Shown here piece by piece: positions 20,716 to 28,482 of a DNA stretch of 49,904 bases (position 1 is the stretch's first letter; every line of letters starts with the position of its first letter). The DNA comes from SIG588 sp045591985 (GTDB lineage: Bacteria; Bacillota; Clostridia; Oscillospirales; Acutalibacteraceae). The notes below the pieces were generated by a model. The model was given only the letters and a program-made list of their open reading frames with translations. It ran no database searches and was not told where the DNA came from. Position numbers and translations under genes: made by a program. Location of the stretch: contig JAZNTV010000080.1 in the NCBI GenBank assembly GCA_045591985.1, positions 1 to 49,904 of the forward strand, read 5' to 3'.

Positions 20716-20744
20716 ATTATAACAAACTTCCATTCTTTTTGCAA
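20716..20744 (-). promoter_or_regulatory. Promoter of the miaB-to-rluD unit
   Basis: Minus strand TTGCAA (20739-20744), 17-base spacer, TATAAT (20716-20721). It is the only consensus promoter I find in front of the twelve minus-strand genes. Confidence 0.85.
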
Positions 20745-20776
20745 TGATAAACCGCGAACTTTTCGTGTATTTTTTT

Positions 20777-20822
20777 AAAAAAAGAAGGTATCCGTCATAG
20801 TGTTAAACACCACGACGGATAC
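20777..20822 (-). terminator. Terminator of mazG-hup-rqcP
   Basis: Minus strand stem GTATCCGTC (814-822 of the 20 kb block, 20814-20822) with GACGGATAC (20788-20796), extended inward by further pairs, then CTTCTTTTTTT. It begins 5 bases past the rqcP stop. Confidence 0.85.
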
Positions 20823-20826
20823 ACCG

Positions 20827-21069
20827 TTAATTCAGCAATTTGTAAAGCAAGGCCGCATCGTTTTTGCCTACCGTCTCCTGTACGTCGACAACTTCGGCGC
20901 GCAACTCGCGCGTGCCGAGTTGGATCGTAAGGATATCTCCTACTTTGACATCGTAAGACGCCCGTGCGACCTTCCCGTTTACCAACACGCGACCTGCGTC
21001 GCAAGCTTCATTCGCTACTGTTCGGCGTTTGATAAGACGGGATACCTTCAAATATTTGTCCAGGCGCAT
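20827..21069 (-). CDS. rqcP: S4-domain protein RqcP (HslR/YabO family)
   Basis: Small S4 RNA-binding protein, 80 residues, beginning MRLDKYLKVSRLIKRR, with VNGKVARASYDVKVGD typical of the HslR/Hsp15 family. RqcP works with RqcH in adding alanine tails to nascent chains on stalled 50S subunits. Start ATG 21069 follows AAGGAGG by about eight bases; the longer frame to 21129 runs through the hup terminator. Gene order mazG-hup-rqcP resembles the yabN-yabO region of Bacillus. It probably depends on read-through of the hup terminator. Confidence 0.88.
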   Translation of the reverse strand: MRLDKYLKVSRLIKRRTVANEACDAGRVLVNGKVARASYDVKVGDILTIQLGTRELRAEVVDVQETVGKNDAALLYKLLN

Positions 21070-21092
21070 ATTCGCCCTCCTTCGCTCAGCGC

Positions 21093-21121
21093 AAAAAGCC
21101 GCCCGTTTCAGGGCGGCTTTT
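21093..21121 (-). terminator. Intrinsic terminator after hup
   Basis: Minus strand AAAAGCCGCCC, six-base loop, GGGCGGCTTTTT. It lies between hup and rqcP, so it probably sets a high hup to rqcP transcript ratio. Confidence 0.85.
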
Positions 21122-21147
21122 GTAATCAAAGGGTAATGTAGGAAAAA

Positions 21148-21423
21148 TTATTTCGCCACAGCATCCTTGAACGCCTTGCCGGCCTTGAAGACAGGCTGGG
21201 TGGAAGCGGGGATTTCGATGGTCTCTTTGGTGCGGGGATTCAAACCGGTGCGCGCATTGCGAGTACGGGTCTCGAAAGTACCGAAACCGACAACCGCAAC
21301 CTTATCGCCCGCGGCGACAGCGTCAACGATGGTATCGAGAACAGCGGAAACCGCTTTCTCAGCGTCCTTCTTGGACAGACCGGCCTTTTCTGCAACTGCT
21401 GCAATGAGTTCTGCTTTTTTCAT
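21148..21423 (-). CDS. hup: DNA-binding protein HU
   Basis: Histone-like nucleoid protein, 91 residues: MKKAELIAAVAEKAGLSKKDAEKAV at the N-terminus (dimer helices), GFGTFETRTRNARTGLNPRT for the DNA-intercalating beta arm (read in two halves), and a VFKAGKAFKDAV end. Start ATG follows GGAGG by eight bases; the in-frame upstream ATG at 21438 overlaps that ribosome site. A separate weak TATAAA box lies about 20 bases upstream, so hup may also have its own promoter. Confidence 0.96.
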   Translation of the reverse strand: MKKAELIAAVAEKAGLSKKDAEKAVSAVLDTIVDAVAAGDKVAVVGFGTFETRTRNARTGLNPRTKETIEIPASTQPVFKAGKAFKDAVAK

Positions 21424-21480
21424 GATAAATACCTCCAAAAATTTATACCAACGGACCTTTAAACGATCCGATTTGGGCCT

Positions 21481-22299
21481 TTATTCTGCGGCGAGTTTTT
21501 TCGCCTCATACCAAAGTTTATCCAATTCATCAATCGACATTTGCGTCATATCCAATCCGCGTTCTTTGGCGAGCGACTCAACCTTATCGAAACGAGCGAT
21601 GAACTTGTCGGTGGAAACGGTAAGCGCTTGTTCGGCATCCGTATCTACAAAGCGTGACACATTTACCGCCGAGAACAAAAGGTCACCGAGTTCTTCTTCG
21701 ATTTCTTGCGGCGAGCCGTCGGCAACGGCTGCTTTAAGCTCCGCTACCTCGCTGTCCAATGCCGCCATCGTCCCCGACACGTCAGGCCAATCAAAGCCGA
21801 CGCGGCGTGCACGCCCTTGCACCTTGGCAGCGCGCATCAAAGCGGGCAATGTGCGCGGCACACTGCGCAAAACATCTGCCTGCGTCGCGGTTTCGCCGTC
21901 TTTTCCTTTCGTGGCACGTTTCACCGCATCCCACGTTTTAAGCACCGCGGCAGCATCCTCTGCCACAACGTTACCAAACACATGCGGATGGCGCACGATC
22001 AACTTGCGACACACCTCATCGACCACGTCGTCGAAGGTAAACTCCCCTTCTTCCGTCGCGATCTGCGTGTGTAACGTCACCTGCATCAAGACATCGCCCA
22101 GTTCCTCGCGAAGCCCCGCAACATCTTTTTGATTGATCGCTTCAATGGCTTCGTGTGTTTCCTCTAAAAAGTTGGAACGAATACTTTCGTGGGTTTGTTC
22201 CCTATCCCACGGACAACCTTCGGGGGAACGCAGAGCAACCATCAGATCCAGAAGATCCTCCATCGTATACCGATCTTTCACGGGAAATTCTACGGACAT
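21481..22299 (-). CDS. mazG: Nucleoside triphosphate pyrophosphohydrolase MazG
   Basis: All-alpha NTP pyrophosphatase that hydrolyses (d)NTPs to NMP and PPi and helps clear aberrant nucleotides. 272 residues with two MazG repeats: the first has EETHE (46-50) and EELGD (65-69), the second EIEEELGD in the C-terminal half. Unlike Bacillus YabN it lacks the N-terminal tetrapyrrole methylase domain. It has its own promoter and leads the mazG-hup-rqcP group. Start ATG behind GAAGGAG. Confidence 0.93.
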   Translation of the reverse strand: MSVEFPVKDRYTMEDLLDLMVALRSPEGCPWDREQTHESIRSNFLEETHEAIEAINQKDVAGLREELGDVLMQVTLHTQIATEEGEFTFDDVVDEVCRKLIVRHPHVFGNVVAEDAAAVLKTWDAVKRATKGKDGETATQADVLRSVPRTLPALMRAAKVQGRARRVGFDWPDVSGTMAALDSEVAELKAAVADGSPQEIEEELGDLLFSAVNVSRFVDTDAEQALTVSTDKFIARFDKVESLAKERGLDMTQMSIDELDKLWYEAKKLAAE

Positions 22300-22344
22300 A
22301 ACAGAAACTCCTTCGGCAATACAAGCGTATAAACTTTGTATATT

Positions 22345-22373
22345 ATTTTACACGATAAATCCGATTATTGCAA
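22345..22373 (-). promoter_or_regulatory. Promoter of mazG
   Basis: Minus strand TTGCAA (22368-22373), 17-base spacer, TAAAAT (22345-22350). Confidence 0.75.
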
Positions 22374-22619
22374 GAGGAAAAGTCAAAAAAACACGGGTTT
22401 TTGTGACTTTTTCTTATACTTTTTTCCGATTTTTTGCAACCTCGTAAATGTTTTTTGTCAATTTGACCAAAAAATCGATTCATAATTTAGGCACAATACC
22501 TTTCTGTGTTTGCAACACGCGAACACTCACATTCACAAAAATGTTACGCTTTTGTAGTTATGACAACATATTTCGCGTGTAAAATTGAATATACTGTTAG
22601 AGCAGTTCACACCTAAAGG
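22374..22619. other. AT-rich divergent intergenic region
   Basis: Non-coding stretch between mazG and the UspA-like gene. It is clearly AT-rich with many T-runs (22380-22460), a TTTTGTCAATTTGACC segment near 22452-22470 that forms a short imperfect dyad (GTCAATTTGAC), and AT boxes TAAAAT/TATACT at about 22580-22598. I find no -35/-10 pair of normal spacing for the plus-strand gene, so it may use another sigma factor or an activator. Confidence 0.5.
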
Positions 22620-22629
22620 AGGTTGACCA

Positions 22630-23079
22630 ATGAAGCGCGCGGCATCACCGCCCATTTTGATCTACTCACCCAATCGCACATCTTGTAATCGACTGGTTAC
22701 AGCAGGAGCGGCCTTGGCAAAAGAACAGCGTCGTCCGCTTACGCTACTATTCACACAACCGAAAGAACTCGTTTCGCAAGTTGTTGCCGAAGACATACAA
22801 ACCGTATACAACATCGCCTCCCGCGAAAAAGCGGAAATCACCGTGTTGTTCAGCGACGATCCGCTTTTGTCACTTGCCGTTCATGCAAGACAAACCAAAG
22901 CGGTGCAACTCATTGTGGACGAAAACGATACCACAAGCCAAAACGCCTTCGTCGTACTGCGTACCTTGTTGCCGGATCTCCCCATCACGGTGTTGCAAAA
23001 AGGCGGAAACGCCATTACGCTTCCGCCTTCGAAGGTTATAACGCAAAACCACCGTCCACACCCAACACTTGCCCCGTAA
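22630..23079 (+). CDS. UspA-like (universal stress/KdpD-N2-like) small protein
   Basis: 149 residues with an alpha/beta pattern resembling a single universal stress protein domain: first strand ILIYSPN, a helix with RLVTAGAALAKEQ, strand LTLLFT, and later AVQLIVDEN and PITVLQKG. The same layout occurs in the Usp part of KdpD. Typical nucleotide loop G-x2-G-x9-G(S/T) is not clear, so nucleotide binding is doubtful. Strong ribosome site AAAGGAGG seven bases before ATG. The last 44 bases overlap the end of fabG on the other strand, and the tail after about residue 130 looks unlike the domain. Function unknown. Confidence 0.65.
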   Translation: MKRAASPPILIYSPNRTSCNRLVTAGAALAKEQRRPLTLLFTQPKELVSQVVAEDIQTVYNIASREKAEITVLFSDDPLLSLAVHARQTKAVQLIVDENDTTSQNAFVVLRTLLPDLPITVLQKGGNAITLPPSKVITQNHRPHPTLAP

Positions 23080-23770
23080 CGAAGGTGGCTTCGTCTGACA
23101 ACAAAAACGCCACACACGCCGCCACATCGTTCGGCGTGCCGATTCGGCCAAGCGGCGTTTCCTCCGCCAGCGCAAGCACTGTTTCCTCATCAAGACCGCG
23201 GTTCATATCCGTATCAATTACCCCGGGTGCTACCGCGTTGACCGCGATTCCTGAAGGGCCGAGCTCTTTTGCCAGGGCGCGTGTCAAGCCGATAACCCCT
23301 GCCTTCGCAGCGGAATACGCCGCCTCACACGAGGCACCGTGCACCCCCCAAACCGAAGTGATATTGACAACACGACCGCTGTGACGGCTCAACATATCTC
23401 TTGTAACTGCTCGGCAACACGCCGCTGTACCCGTAAGATCCACCGACAACACCCGTTGCCATTCTTCGGCGGTGATATCGCTGAACAAACCTATCGAAGA
23501 AACGCCGGCATTGTTTACCAAGGCGTCTATACGGCCAAAGCGCGCAAGCACCTCCGACACGCAACGATCGGCCGACGTGAAATCACAAAGATCTGCTTGA
23601 AAAGCGGCCACATCGGCACCGCGCGTTGTCAGCTCTTCCACCAATTCCTGTGCCTTTTCAGCAGAGCGGCAATATGTGAACGCCACACGCCAACCGAGTT
23701 TGACAAGATGGCACACAACGGCACGGCCGATACCGCGCGAACCACCGGTTACCAACGCAACACGATTCAT
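23036..23770 (-). CDS. fabG: 3-oxoacyl-ACP reductase-like SDR
   Basis: Classical NADPH-dependent SDR, 244 residues, closest in pattern to FabG: TGGSRGIGRA (8-17), NNAG (86-89), Ser139 in NITSVWG, Tyr152 and Lys156 (YSAAK), and the family C-terminus VTGQVLGVDGGFAL. ATG 23770 lies after GGAGGAAATACC and overlaps the mutY stop (ATGA), so it is coupled to mutY. The frame continues to 24061 within mutY but without reason to start there. No other fatty acid genes are near, so the true substrate may differ. Its 3' end overlaps the UspA-like gene. Confidence 0.85.
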   Translation of the reverse strand: MNRVALVTGGSRGIGRAVVCHLVKLGWRVAFTYCRSAEKAQELVEELTTRGADVAAFQADLCDFTSADRCVSEVLARFGRIDALVNNAGVSSIGLFSDITAEEWQRVLSVDLTGTAACCRAVTRDMLSRHSGRVVNITSVWGVHGASCEAAYSAAKAGVIGLTRALAKELGPSGIAVNAVAPGVIDTDMNRGLDEETVLALAEETPLGRIGTPNDVAACVAFLLSDEATFVTGQVLGVDGGFAL

Positions 23771-24846
23771 GGTATTTCCTCCTTTTCGAGCAAAATCGGC
23801 AACAGCCGCGAAAATGGGCGAAATGCCGTGGGCAGTGCATAGCGCGCATGCACATCCTGAAGCGTCGCCCATACGTGATCGGACGGTGCAGGGAAATACG
23901 TTGTCCGAAGAAGAATACCCTGCATACGCCATTCGACATGGCTGAACATATGCACACCGTCTCCGATTGTGCGCGTCTCGCGCACATCGGCAGAATACGC
24001 TGAACGTATTTCCGAAACGGCCGCTGACGCATCGTCGGTTTCCGCTTGCGGCAACTCCCACAAGCCCGCCAGCAGCCCCTTGGCCGGGCGTTTGCGCAAC
24101 AAAACGCGCGGCACGTCCTCATCGGTCGTAATCACAAAGATCGTGCGATATTCCACACGACGTTTGGTTTTGGCACGCCGCACGGGAAGCAGAACCGCCA
24201 CCTGTTGTTTATGCCCTTCACACACGGTCTTAAACGGGCATTGCTCACAACGCGGCATCGTGTTCGGCAAACACACACGCTCGCCGAGTTCCATTAAGGC
24301 GGCATTAAAATCGCCCGGTGCATCGGGGGGCAACCAAGCACGCGCCGTTTCGGTATGACGCCGCCGTGTCGCCGTTGTCATTACGTCATCAAAGTCTGCT
24401 TTCAAACGTGCAACAACCCGTAAAACATTACCGTCGACCGCCGGAACGGGAATACCGAACGCAATGGAAGCAACCGCACCGGCGGTATAGTCACCGAACC
24501 CTGCCAACGCATGCAAAGCATCGTAATCGGCAGGCAACTCTCCCCCGTGTTGCTCACAGATCTGTATCGCCGCTTTCTTAAGATTGCGCGCACGATTGTA
24601 ATACCCCAACCCTTCCCATAACTTCATCAACCGCTCATCCGAAACGGCTGCCAACGCCTGTACGGTGGGTAATTCGTTCATAAAACGCTCAAAATACGGG
24701 ATCACAGCTTCGATGCGGGTTTGTTGCAACATGATCTCAGACACCCACACGCGATACGGTGAAAGCGGAGAGCGCCACGGCAACGGTCGCGCTTCGGCAC
24801 GATACCACGATAGCAACGACGGCACAAGGTCTTTTACTGTCAGCAA
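23767..24846 (-). CDS. mutY: A/G-specific adenine glycosylase
   Basis: Removes adenine mispaired with 8-oxoguanine. 359 residues: helix-hairpin-helix with GFGDYTAGAVASIAFG, catalytic Asp in VPAVDGNVLRV, catalytic Glu region VSEIMLQQTRIEAV, cluster cysteines CLPNTMPRCEQCPFKTVC (C-x7-C-x2-C-x5-C, one more residue in the first gap than E. coli), and a C-terminal NUDIX-like domain that reads 8-oxoG (LLRKRPAKGLLAGLWELP). Start TTG at 24844-24846 behind GGGGGGAG. Overlaps fabG by 4 bases. Confidence 0.94.
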   Translation of the reverse strand: MLTVKDLVPSLLSWYRAEARPLPWRSPLSPYRVWVSEIMLQQTRIEAVIPYFERFMNELPTVQALAAVSDERLMKLWEGLGYYNRARNLKKAAIQICEQHGGELPADYDALHALAGFGDYTAGAVASIAFGIPVPAVDGNVLRVVARLKADFDDVMTTATRRRHTETARAWLPPDAPGDFNAALMELGERVCLPNTMPRCEQCPFKTVCEGHKQQVAVLLPVRRAKTKRRVEYRTIFVITTDEDVPRVLLRKRPAKGLLAGLWELPQAETDDASAAVSEIRSAYSADVRETRTIGDGVHMFSHVEWRMQGILLRTTYFPAPSDHVWATLQDVHARYALPTAFRPFSRLLPILLEKEEIP

Positions 24847-24872
24847 AGCTCTCCCCCCTTTTTTATAGTATC

Positions 24873-24897
24873 GGGAGCAGTCATTTCGACTGCTCCC
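24873..24897 (-). terminator. Hairpin after upp
   Basis: Ten-bp perfect stem GGGAGCAGTC/GACTGCTCCC with a five-base loop, six bases past the upp stop. On the minus strand it is followed by GATACTATAAAA, with no T-tract, so termination may be weak; a TATAAA in this sequence could instead be part of a mutY promoter. Confidence 0.5.
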
Positions 24898-24903
24898 TTC
24901 GCA

Positions 24904-25533
24904 TTATTTTGTGCCGAAAATGCGGTCACCGGCATCACCGAGTCCGGGAATGATATATCCGTGATCGTTCAAACGATCATCGAGTGCCGCACAGTACACA
25001 GCCACATCGGGATGCGCGGCAGTCAACGCCGCCACACCTTCGGGCGCGGCAATAATACACATAAACTTTACGTTACGAGGATGACGCGTTTTGATCTGCG
25101 AGATCGCATCAATCGCCGAACCGCCGGTAGCCAACATCGGATCAAGCACGATGACATCGCGTTCTTCTATATCACCCGGCAATTTACAGTAGTATTCCAC
25201 CGGCATCAACGTTTCGGGATCACGATACAACCCGATATGCCCCACGCGGGCGGAGGGAACCAATTCCAGTGCACCGTCCATCATACCGAGACCGGCACGC
25301 AAGATCGGCACAAAGGCCAGTTTGCGTCCTGAGAGTTTTTTGCATTTGGCCACCGCTACCGGTGTTTGAACGTCCACATCTTTCAACGGAAGATCACGCG
25401 TAGCTTCATACACCATCAGTTCGGTAATCTCGCAGATCAAACGGCGAAACTCTTTTGAAGGGGTTGCCTCATCACGCAGAACCGCCAACTTGTGTTGTAC
25501 CAACGGGTGATCCGCCACAAAAATGTTTGCCAT
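24904..25533 (-). CDS. upp: Uracil phosphoribosyltransferase
   Basis: Pyrimidine salvage: uracil + PRPP to UMP. 209 residues, normal for Upp. PRPP motif VLDPMLATGGSA (129-140), RAGLGM (79-84) and the C-terminal uracil-binding GYIIPGLGDAGDR. It follows tsaB by 23 bases with a GGAG ribosome site, so it is probably the last gene of tsaE-tsaB-upp. Confidence 0.96.
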   Translation of the reverse strand: MANIFVADHPLVQHKLAVLRDEATPSKEFRRLICEITELMVYEATRDLPLKDVDVQTPVAVAKCKKLSGRKLAFVPILRAGLGMMDGALELVPSARVGHIGLYRDPETLMPVEYYCKLPGDIEERDVIVLDPMLATGGSAIDAISQIKTRHPRNVKFMCIIAAPEGVAALTAAHPDVAVYCAALDDRLNDHGYIIPGLGDAGDRIFGTK

Positions 25534-25556
25534 ACTTTTCGCTCCTTTATTTTAAA

Positions 25557-26258
25557 TTATCCTCGTAATTGTTGACGCGCTCTCAATTCACGTTCCGCTT
25601 GCGGCAAGCGCAAATACAACGGTTGCAACATTTCGGCGCTGACAGGTTCGGCTTCTTCCGCCTCGCGTGCCACGCCAACCGCCGTTTGATATCGCAAGTG
25701 TTCGGGCGCTAACGATATGCGGGTAAGTTCTTCGTTAAATTCCTTATAACACAAACAGGCACCATCGCCAAACAGCATGATCGGCATATCATATGCCGCA
25801 AGGCGCCGTTTGAGTTCGTCTGTCGCCATTGCCTCATCGGCGCACAACCGACGGATCCGGCCGCCTTCTGCCAAAAAACACGCCGTATACACCTGTCGGC
25901 AACGGGCATCCATCGCGGCACAAACCACACCTTCGAAACCGATTCCTTCGGCATTACGAGCGATCGTCGCCAATGTGGAAACGCCAACACACGGTTTATC
26001 CTCGGCAAAAGCGAGCCCTTTAAGGGCCGCCACGCCGATGCGCACGCCGGTAAATGAACCGGGGCCGGCCGATACGGCCAGTCTATCCATATCCGACACA
26101 GACAACGCCGCTTGTTTCAACATTTCTTCTACCATCGGCATCAGCGTCTGGCTATGGGTTTGTGCGGTATGGTTGTAACTGCTTGCAATGATCTTGCCGT
26201 CTTCCACCACCGCACACGATGCCGGAACAGCCGAAGTCTCAATCGCCATTATTCTCAT
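25557..26258 (-). CDS. tsaB: tRNA threonylcarbamoyladenosine protein TsaB
   Basis: ASKHA-fold partner of TsaD in t6A37 synthesis on ANN-reading tRNAs. 233 residues; MRIMAIETSAVPASCAVV, SAGPGSFTGVRIG (the TsaB hallmark) and GVSTLATIA are visible. Start ATG 26258 lies six bases after the tsaE stop, with GGAGG inside the tsaE end; ATG 26249 is possible. Neither tsaD nor rimI follows, unlike the common tsaE-tsaB-rimI-tsaD order. Confidence 0.92.
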   Translation of the reverse strand: MRIMAIETSAVPASCAVVEDGKIIASSYNHTAQTHSQTLMPMVEEMLKQAALSVSDMDRLAVSAGPGSFTGVRIGVAALKGLAFAEDKPCVGVSTLATIARNAEGIGFEGVVCAAMDARCRQVYTACFLAEGGRIRRLCADEAMATDELKRRLAAYDMPIMLFGDGACLCYKEFNEELTRISLAPEHLRYQTAVGVAREAEEAEPVSAEMLQPLYLRLPQAERELRARQQLRG

Positions 26259-26264
26259 TGCGCC

Positions 26265-26681
26265 TTATTCCTCCTCAATCGTAATACAGCGATCCGTTTC
26301 CCCTTCTGCGGTAATCGTAACACGCACAGTCTTTCCTTCGGGCAATGCGGCTTCAATATTTTCACTCCACTCCACCGCCAGAATACAACCGGCATCGATA
26401 TATTCAAAAAAACCGGTGGAAAACAAATCCTCCCACCCGCTGACACGGTACATATCAAAATGTACAAGCGGGGGGTTGCCGCCGTATTCGTGAACCAGCG
26501 CAAAGGTAGGACTGGACACTTCGGCGGTCAATCCGCGCCCTTTGGCCATACCGCGGACAAAGGCGGTTTTTCCCATACCAAGGCCGCCGAAAAACGCCAC
26601 GACGGTACTGCCCGTTAACCCCTTGGCAAACGCGGCGGCAATATCTTCTGTCTGTTGCGGCGAAGAACTCTTATATACCAT
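26265..26681 (-). CDS. tsaE: tRNA threonylcarbamoyladenosine ATPase TsaE
   Basis: P-loop ATPase that recycles the TsaB-TsaD complex in t6A synthesis. 138 residues: GLGMGKT Walker A (33-39), VSSPTFALVHEY, HFDMYR and AVEWSE. ATG 26681 follows AAGGTGAT by six bases and gives a normal length; the reading frame extends to 27008 over the rodA promoter and gene start, which is not real. Confidence 0.94.
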   Translation of the reverse strand: MVYKSSSPQQTEDIAAAFAKGLTGSTVVAFFGGLGMGKTAFVRGMAKGRGLTAEVSSPTFALVHEYGGNPPLVHFDMYRVSGWEDLFSTGFFEYIDAGCILAVEWSENIEAALPEGKTVRVTITAEGETDRCITIEEE

Positions 26682-26700
26682 TTGAATCACCTTAAATTGG

Positions 26701-26729
26701 ATTATAACATATTTTTTCAAAAATTTAAA
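26701..26729 (-). promoter_or_regulatory. Probable promoter of tsaE-tsaB-upp
   Basis: Minus strand TATAAT (26701-26706) with a weak -35 TTTAAA at 26724-26729, 17 bases away. The divergent rodA promoter begins eight bases further, so the two are close enough to interfere. Confidence 0.6.
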
Positions 26730-26736
26730 GAGGTTA

Positions 26737-26765
26737 TTGCATAGTAAAAAGAAAAACGCTATACT
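26737..26765 (+). promoter_or_regulatory. Promoter of rodA-like gene
   Basis: TTGCAT (26737-26742), 17-base spacer, TATACT (26760-26765). A ribosome site AAAGGAGGG at 26784-26792 and ATG at 26801 follow. Confidence 0.8.
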
Positions 26766-26800
26766 GTATCCATATACTACACAAAGGAGGGCGGACAAAC

Positions 26801-27940
26801 ATGAAAACTCTTTCGGCATTTTTCGGCCGTTTTTTTCACGGAAGCAATAAATTACTGATCCTTTTGTGCGCCCTTTGTTCGACCTACAGTTTACTGCTGG
26901 TCTATTCTTCGGGTGTAGCATCCGGTTTTTCCAGTCAACTGATCGCCTCGATCGGCGGTCTTGCGGCGGCGCTCGTGATCTCACAAATCGATTACCGCGC
27001 CATTGCACGCATATGGTTTGTTTTTGCCGTGCCGGCGCTTATCTTGATGCTCCTCACCTTCACACCGCTCGGTTATAACGTAGCCGGCACGGACGACACA
27101 GCATGGCTGGGTCTCCCATTCGGTTCGGAGACACCTTTTATCACATTCCAACCGTCTGAATTACTAAAGATCGTATTTATCATCTCATTTTCCAAACATT
27201 TGGAAAACGCCAAAGAAAATATCCATCGGTTTTCTACGATTCTTCTGTTGTGTGCCCACGCCGCCATACCGACCGTATTGGTTTTCCTTCAAGGTGACGA
27301 CGGCACCGCTTTGGTCTTCCTGTGTATTTTCGCCGTCATGATGTTTGCGGCAGGCGTACACTGGGGTTATTTCGCCACGGTTGCAGGAGTCGCCGTTCCC
27401 GGCGCATTCGCTCTGTGGCAAATGCTGGATGAGCAAAAGCGCGGACGAATTATGGCGCTTATTCATCCCGAACAATATCTTGAAACCTACGGATGGCAAC
27501 AACATCACGCACTTATCTCAATGGGAAACGGCGGTCTGTGGGGCACGGGCTATCTGAAAGGCGGCGCCGTATCCCTGTATGCCCGAAACAACGACTTCAT
27601 CTTCACCGAAGCAGCAGAAGAATTCGGTTTGATGGGTTCGTTATTGTTGCTCTTCCTGTTACTCGGTGTCATTTTGGCACTGTTGCGTGCCGCTTTCAAT
27701 GCGCGTGACGAGCTTGGCCGTTCACTGTGTATCGGTATGATGGGGTTGATCGCCTTTCAATCCATCATCAACCTCGGCATGAACCTGCGTCTGTTACCGG
27801 TTATCGGCATTACCCTCCCCTTTTTCAGCGCGGGAGGCAGCTCGGTGCTTACATTATATCTCGGCATCGGATTGATATTAAGCGTAAGTTTTCAAAGCAA
27901 GATCAACAACAAAAACACCATTTTTAAACGCTTTCGATAA
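26801..27940 (+). CDS. rodA: RodA/FtsW-family SEDS glycosyltransferase
   Basis: Polytopic membrane peptidoglycan polymerase, 379 residues, about ten hydrophobic segments. SEDS hallmarks: FQPSELLKI in the first third, GDDGTALVF, NNDFIF with Asp265 at the place of the catalytic Asp of RodA/FtsW (HTDFIF in E. coli), AAEEFGLMG, and NLRLLPVIGITLPFFSAGG near the end. It works with a class B PBP, which is not in the window. RodA is favoured over FtsW because no division genes adjoin it, but this is not firm. Monocistronic, between its promoter and a terminator that includes its stop codon. Confidence 0.9.
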   Translation: MKTLSAFFGRFFHGSNKLLILLCALCSTYSLLLVYSSGVASGFSSQLIASIGGLAAALVISQIDYRAIARIWFVFAVPALILMLLTFTPLGYNVAGTDDTAWLGLPFGSETPFITFQPSELLKIVFIISFSKHLENAKENIHRFSTILLLCAHAAIPTVLVFLQGDDGTALVFLCIFAVMMFAAGVHWGYFATVAGVAVPGAFALWQMLDEQKRGRIMALIHPEQYLETYGWQQHHALISMGNGGLWGTGYLKGGAVSLYARNNDFIFTEAAEEFGLMGSLLLLFLLLGVILALLRAAFNARDELGRSLCIGMMGLIAFQSIINLGMNLRLLPVIGITLPFFSAGGSSVLTLYLGIGLILSVSFQSKINNKNTIFKRFR

Positions 27941-27966
27941 GCAGAGCTCACCGACGCTCTGCTTAT
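27937..27966. terminator. Shared terminator of rodA and the SGNH-oxidase unit
   Basis: Eleven-bp perfect stem ATAAGCAGAGC/GCTCTGCTTAT (27937-27947 and 27956-27966), followed by TATTTT on the plus strand. It includes the rodA stop codon and touches the stop of the minus-strand oxidase gene. Confidence 0.8.
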
Positions 27967-28457
27967 TATTTTGGCGGTAACGGGCGATATTTCGCAGTAT
28001 ACTCCGCCACACGGATGCGTATAACGCTCACCACCGCCACCAATTTTTCATCAAAAGTAAATTCGCCGCCCCCCGTTTGGGTCTTCATAAAAAGAGAAAG
28101 GCAACGGCGTTTTTCTTCCGTATCTTCCACTATCTCTGCCGTACCGCGCCCCATCAAAGAGGAATAGGCCAGCCCGTAGCGACAGGCAACGTCTCCTTCG
28201 AAGGGTTGCAGATTACATTCCATTGAAAAAAACACCTTGGGGTTTTGGCGCATCACATCGATCTTGCGTCCGCGCGGCGCGCCGTGAAGATAGATGGTAA
28301 GTTCCCCGTTTTCCATTGCATAACCGTAATTCATCGGCACAACGTACGGCTCATCACCGTCCACCAATCCTAAATGAAGCACTTTCGAAGTATCCAGAAT
28401 ACGCGTGATCTCAGAGAGATCGGTGATCTGCCTTTCACGTCTGGTCATTCCGTTCAT
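27966..28457 (-). CDS. Pyridoxamine 5'-phosphate oxidase-like flavin protein (Nim-like)
   Basis: 163 residues, split beta-barrel FMN-binding fold. It starts MNGMTRRERQITDLSEI and shows the order typical of the NimA/PNPOx-like group: LHLGLVDGDEPYVVPMNYGY, LYLHGAPRGRKID-like IYLHGAPRGRKID, VFFSMECN, YSSLMGRG, and a C-terminal VIRIRVAEYTAKYRP. Family members reduce nitroimidazoles or other small molecules with FMN or F420; the native substrate is unknown. Last gene of a four-gene unit, 25 bases after the methyltransferase gene. Confidence 0.85.
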   Translation of the reverse strand: MNGMTRRERQITDLSEITRILDTSKVLHLGLVDGDEPYVVPMNYGYAMENGELTIYLHGAPRGRKIDVMRQNPKVFFSMECNLQPFEGDVACRYGLAYSSLMGRGTAEIVEDTEEKRRCLSLFMKTQTGGGEFTFDEKLVAVVSVIRIRVAEYTAKYRPLPPK

Positions 28458-28482
28458 AAAGATTACACTCCCTTAACACTCG

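Noticed and set aside
21167..22132. 321-residue plus-strand frame rich in Ser, Thr and Ala
   Set aside because: Antisense to hup and mazG; composition reflects the reverse of Ala/Glu codons.
26682..27008. N-terminal extension of the tsaE frame
   Set aside because: It crosses the divergent promoters and the rodA start; TsaE has normal length from 26681 with a good ribosome site.
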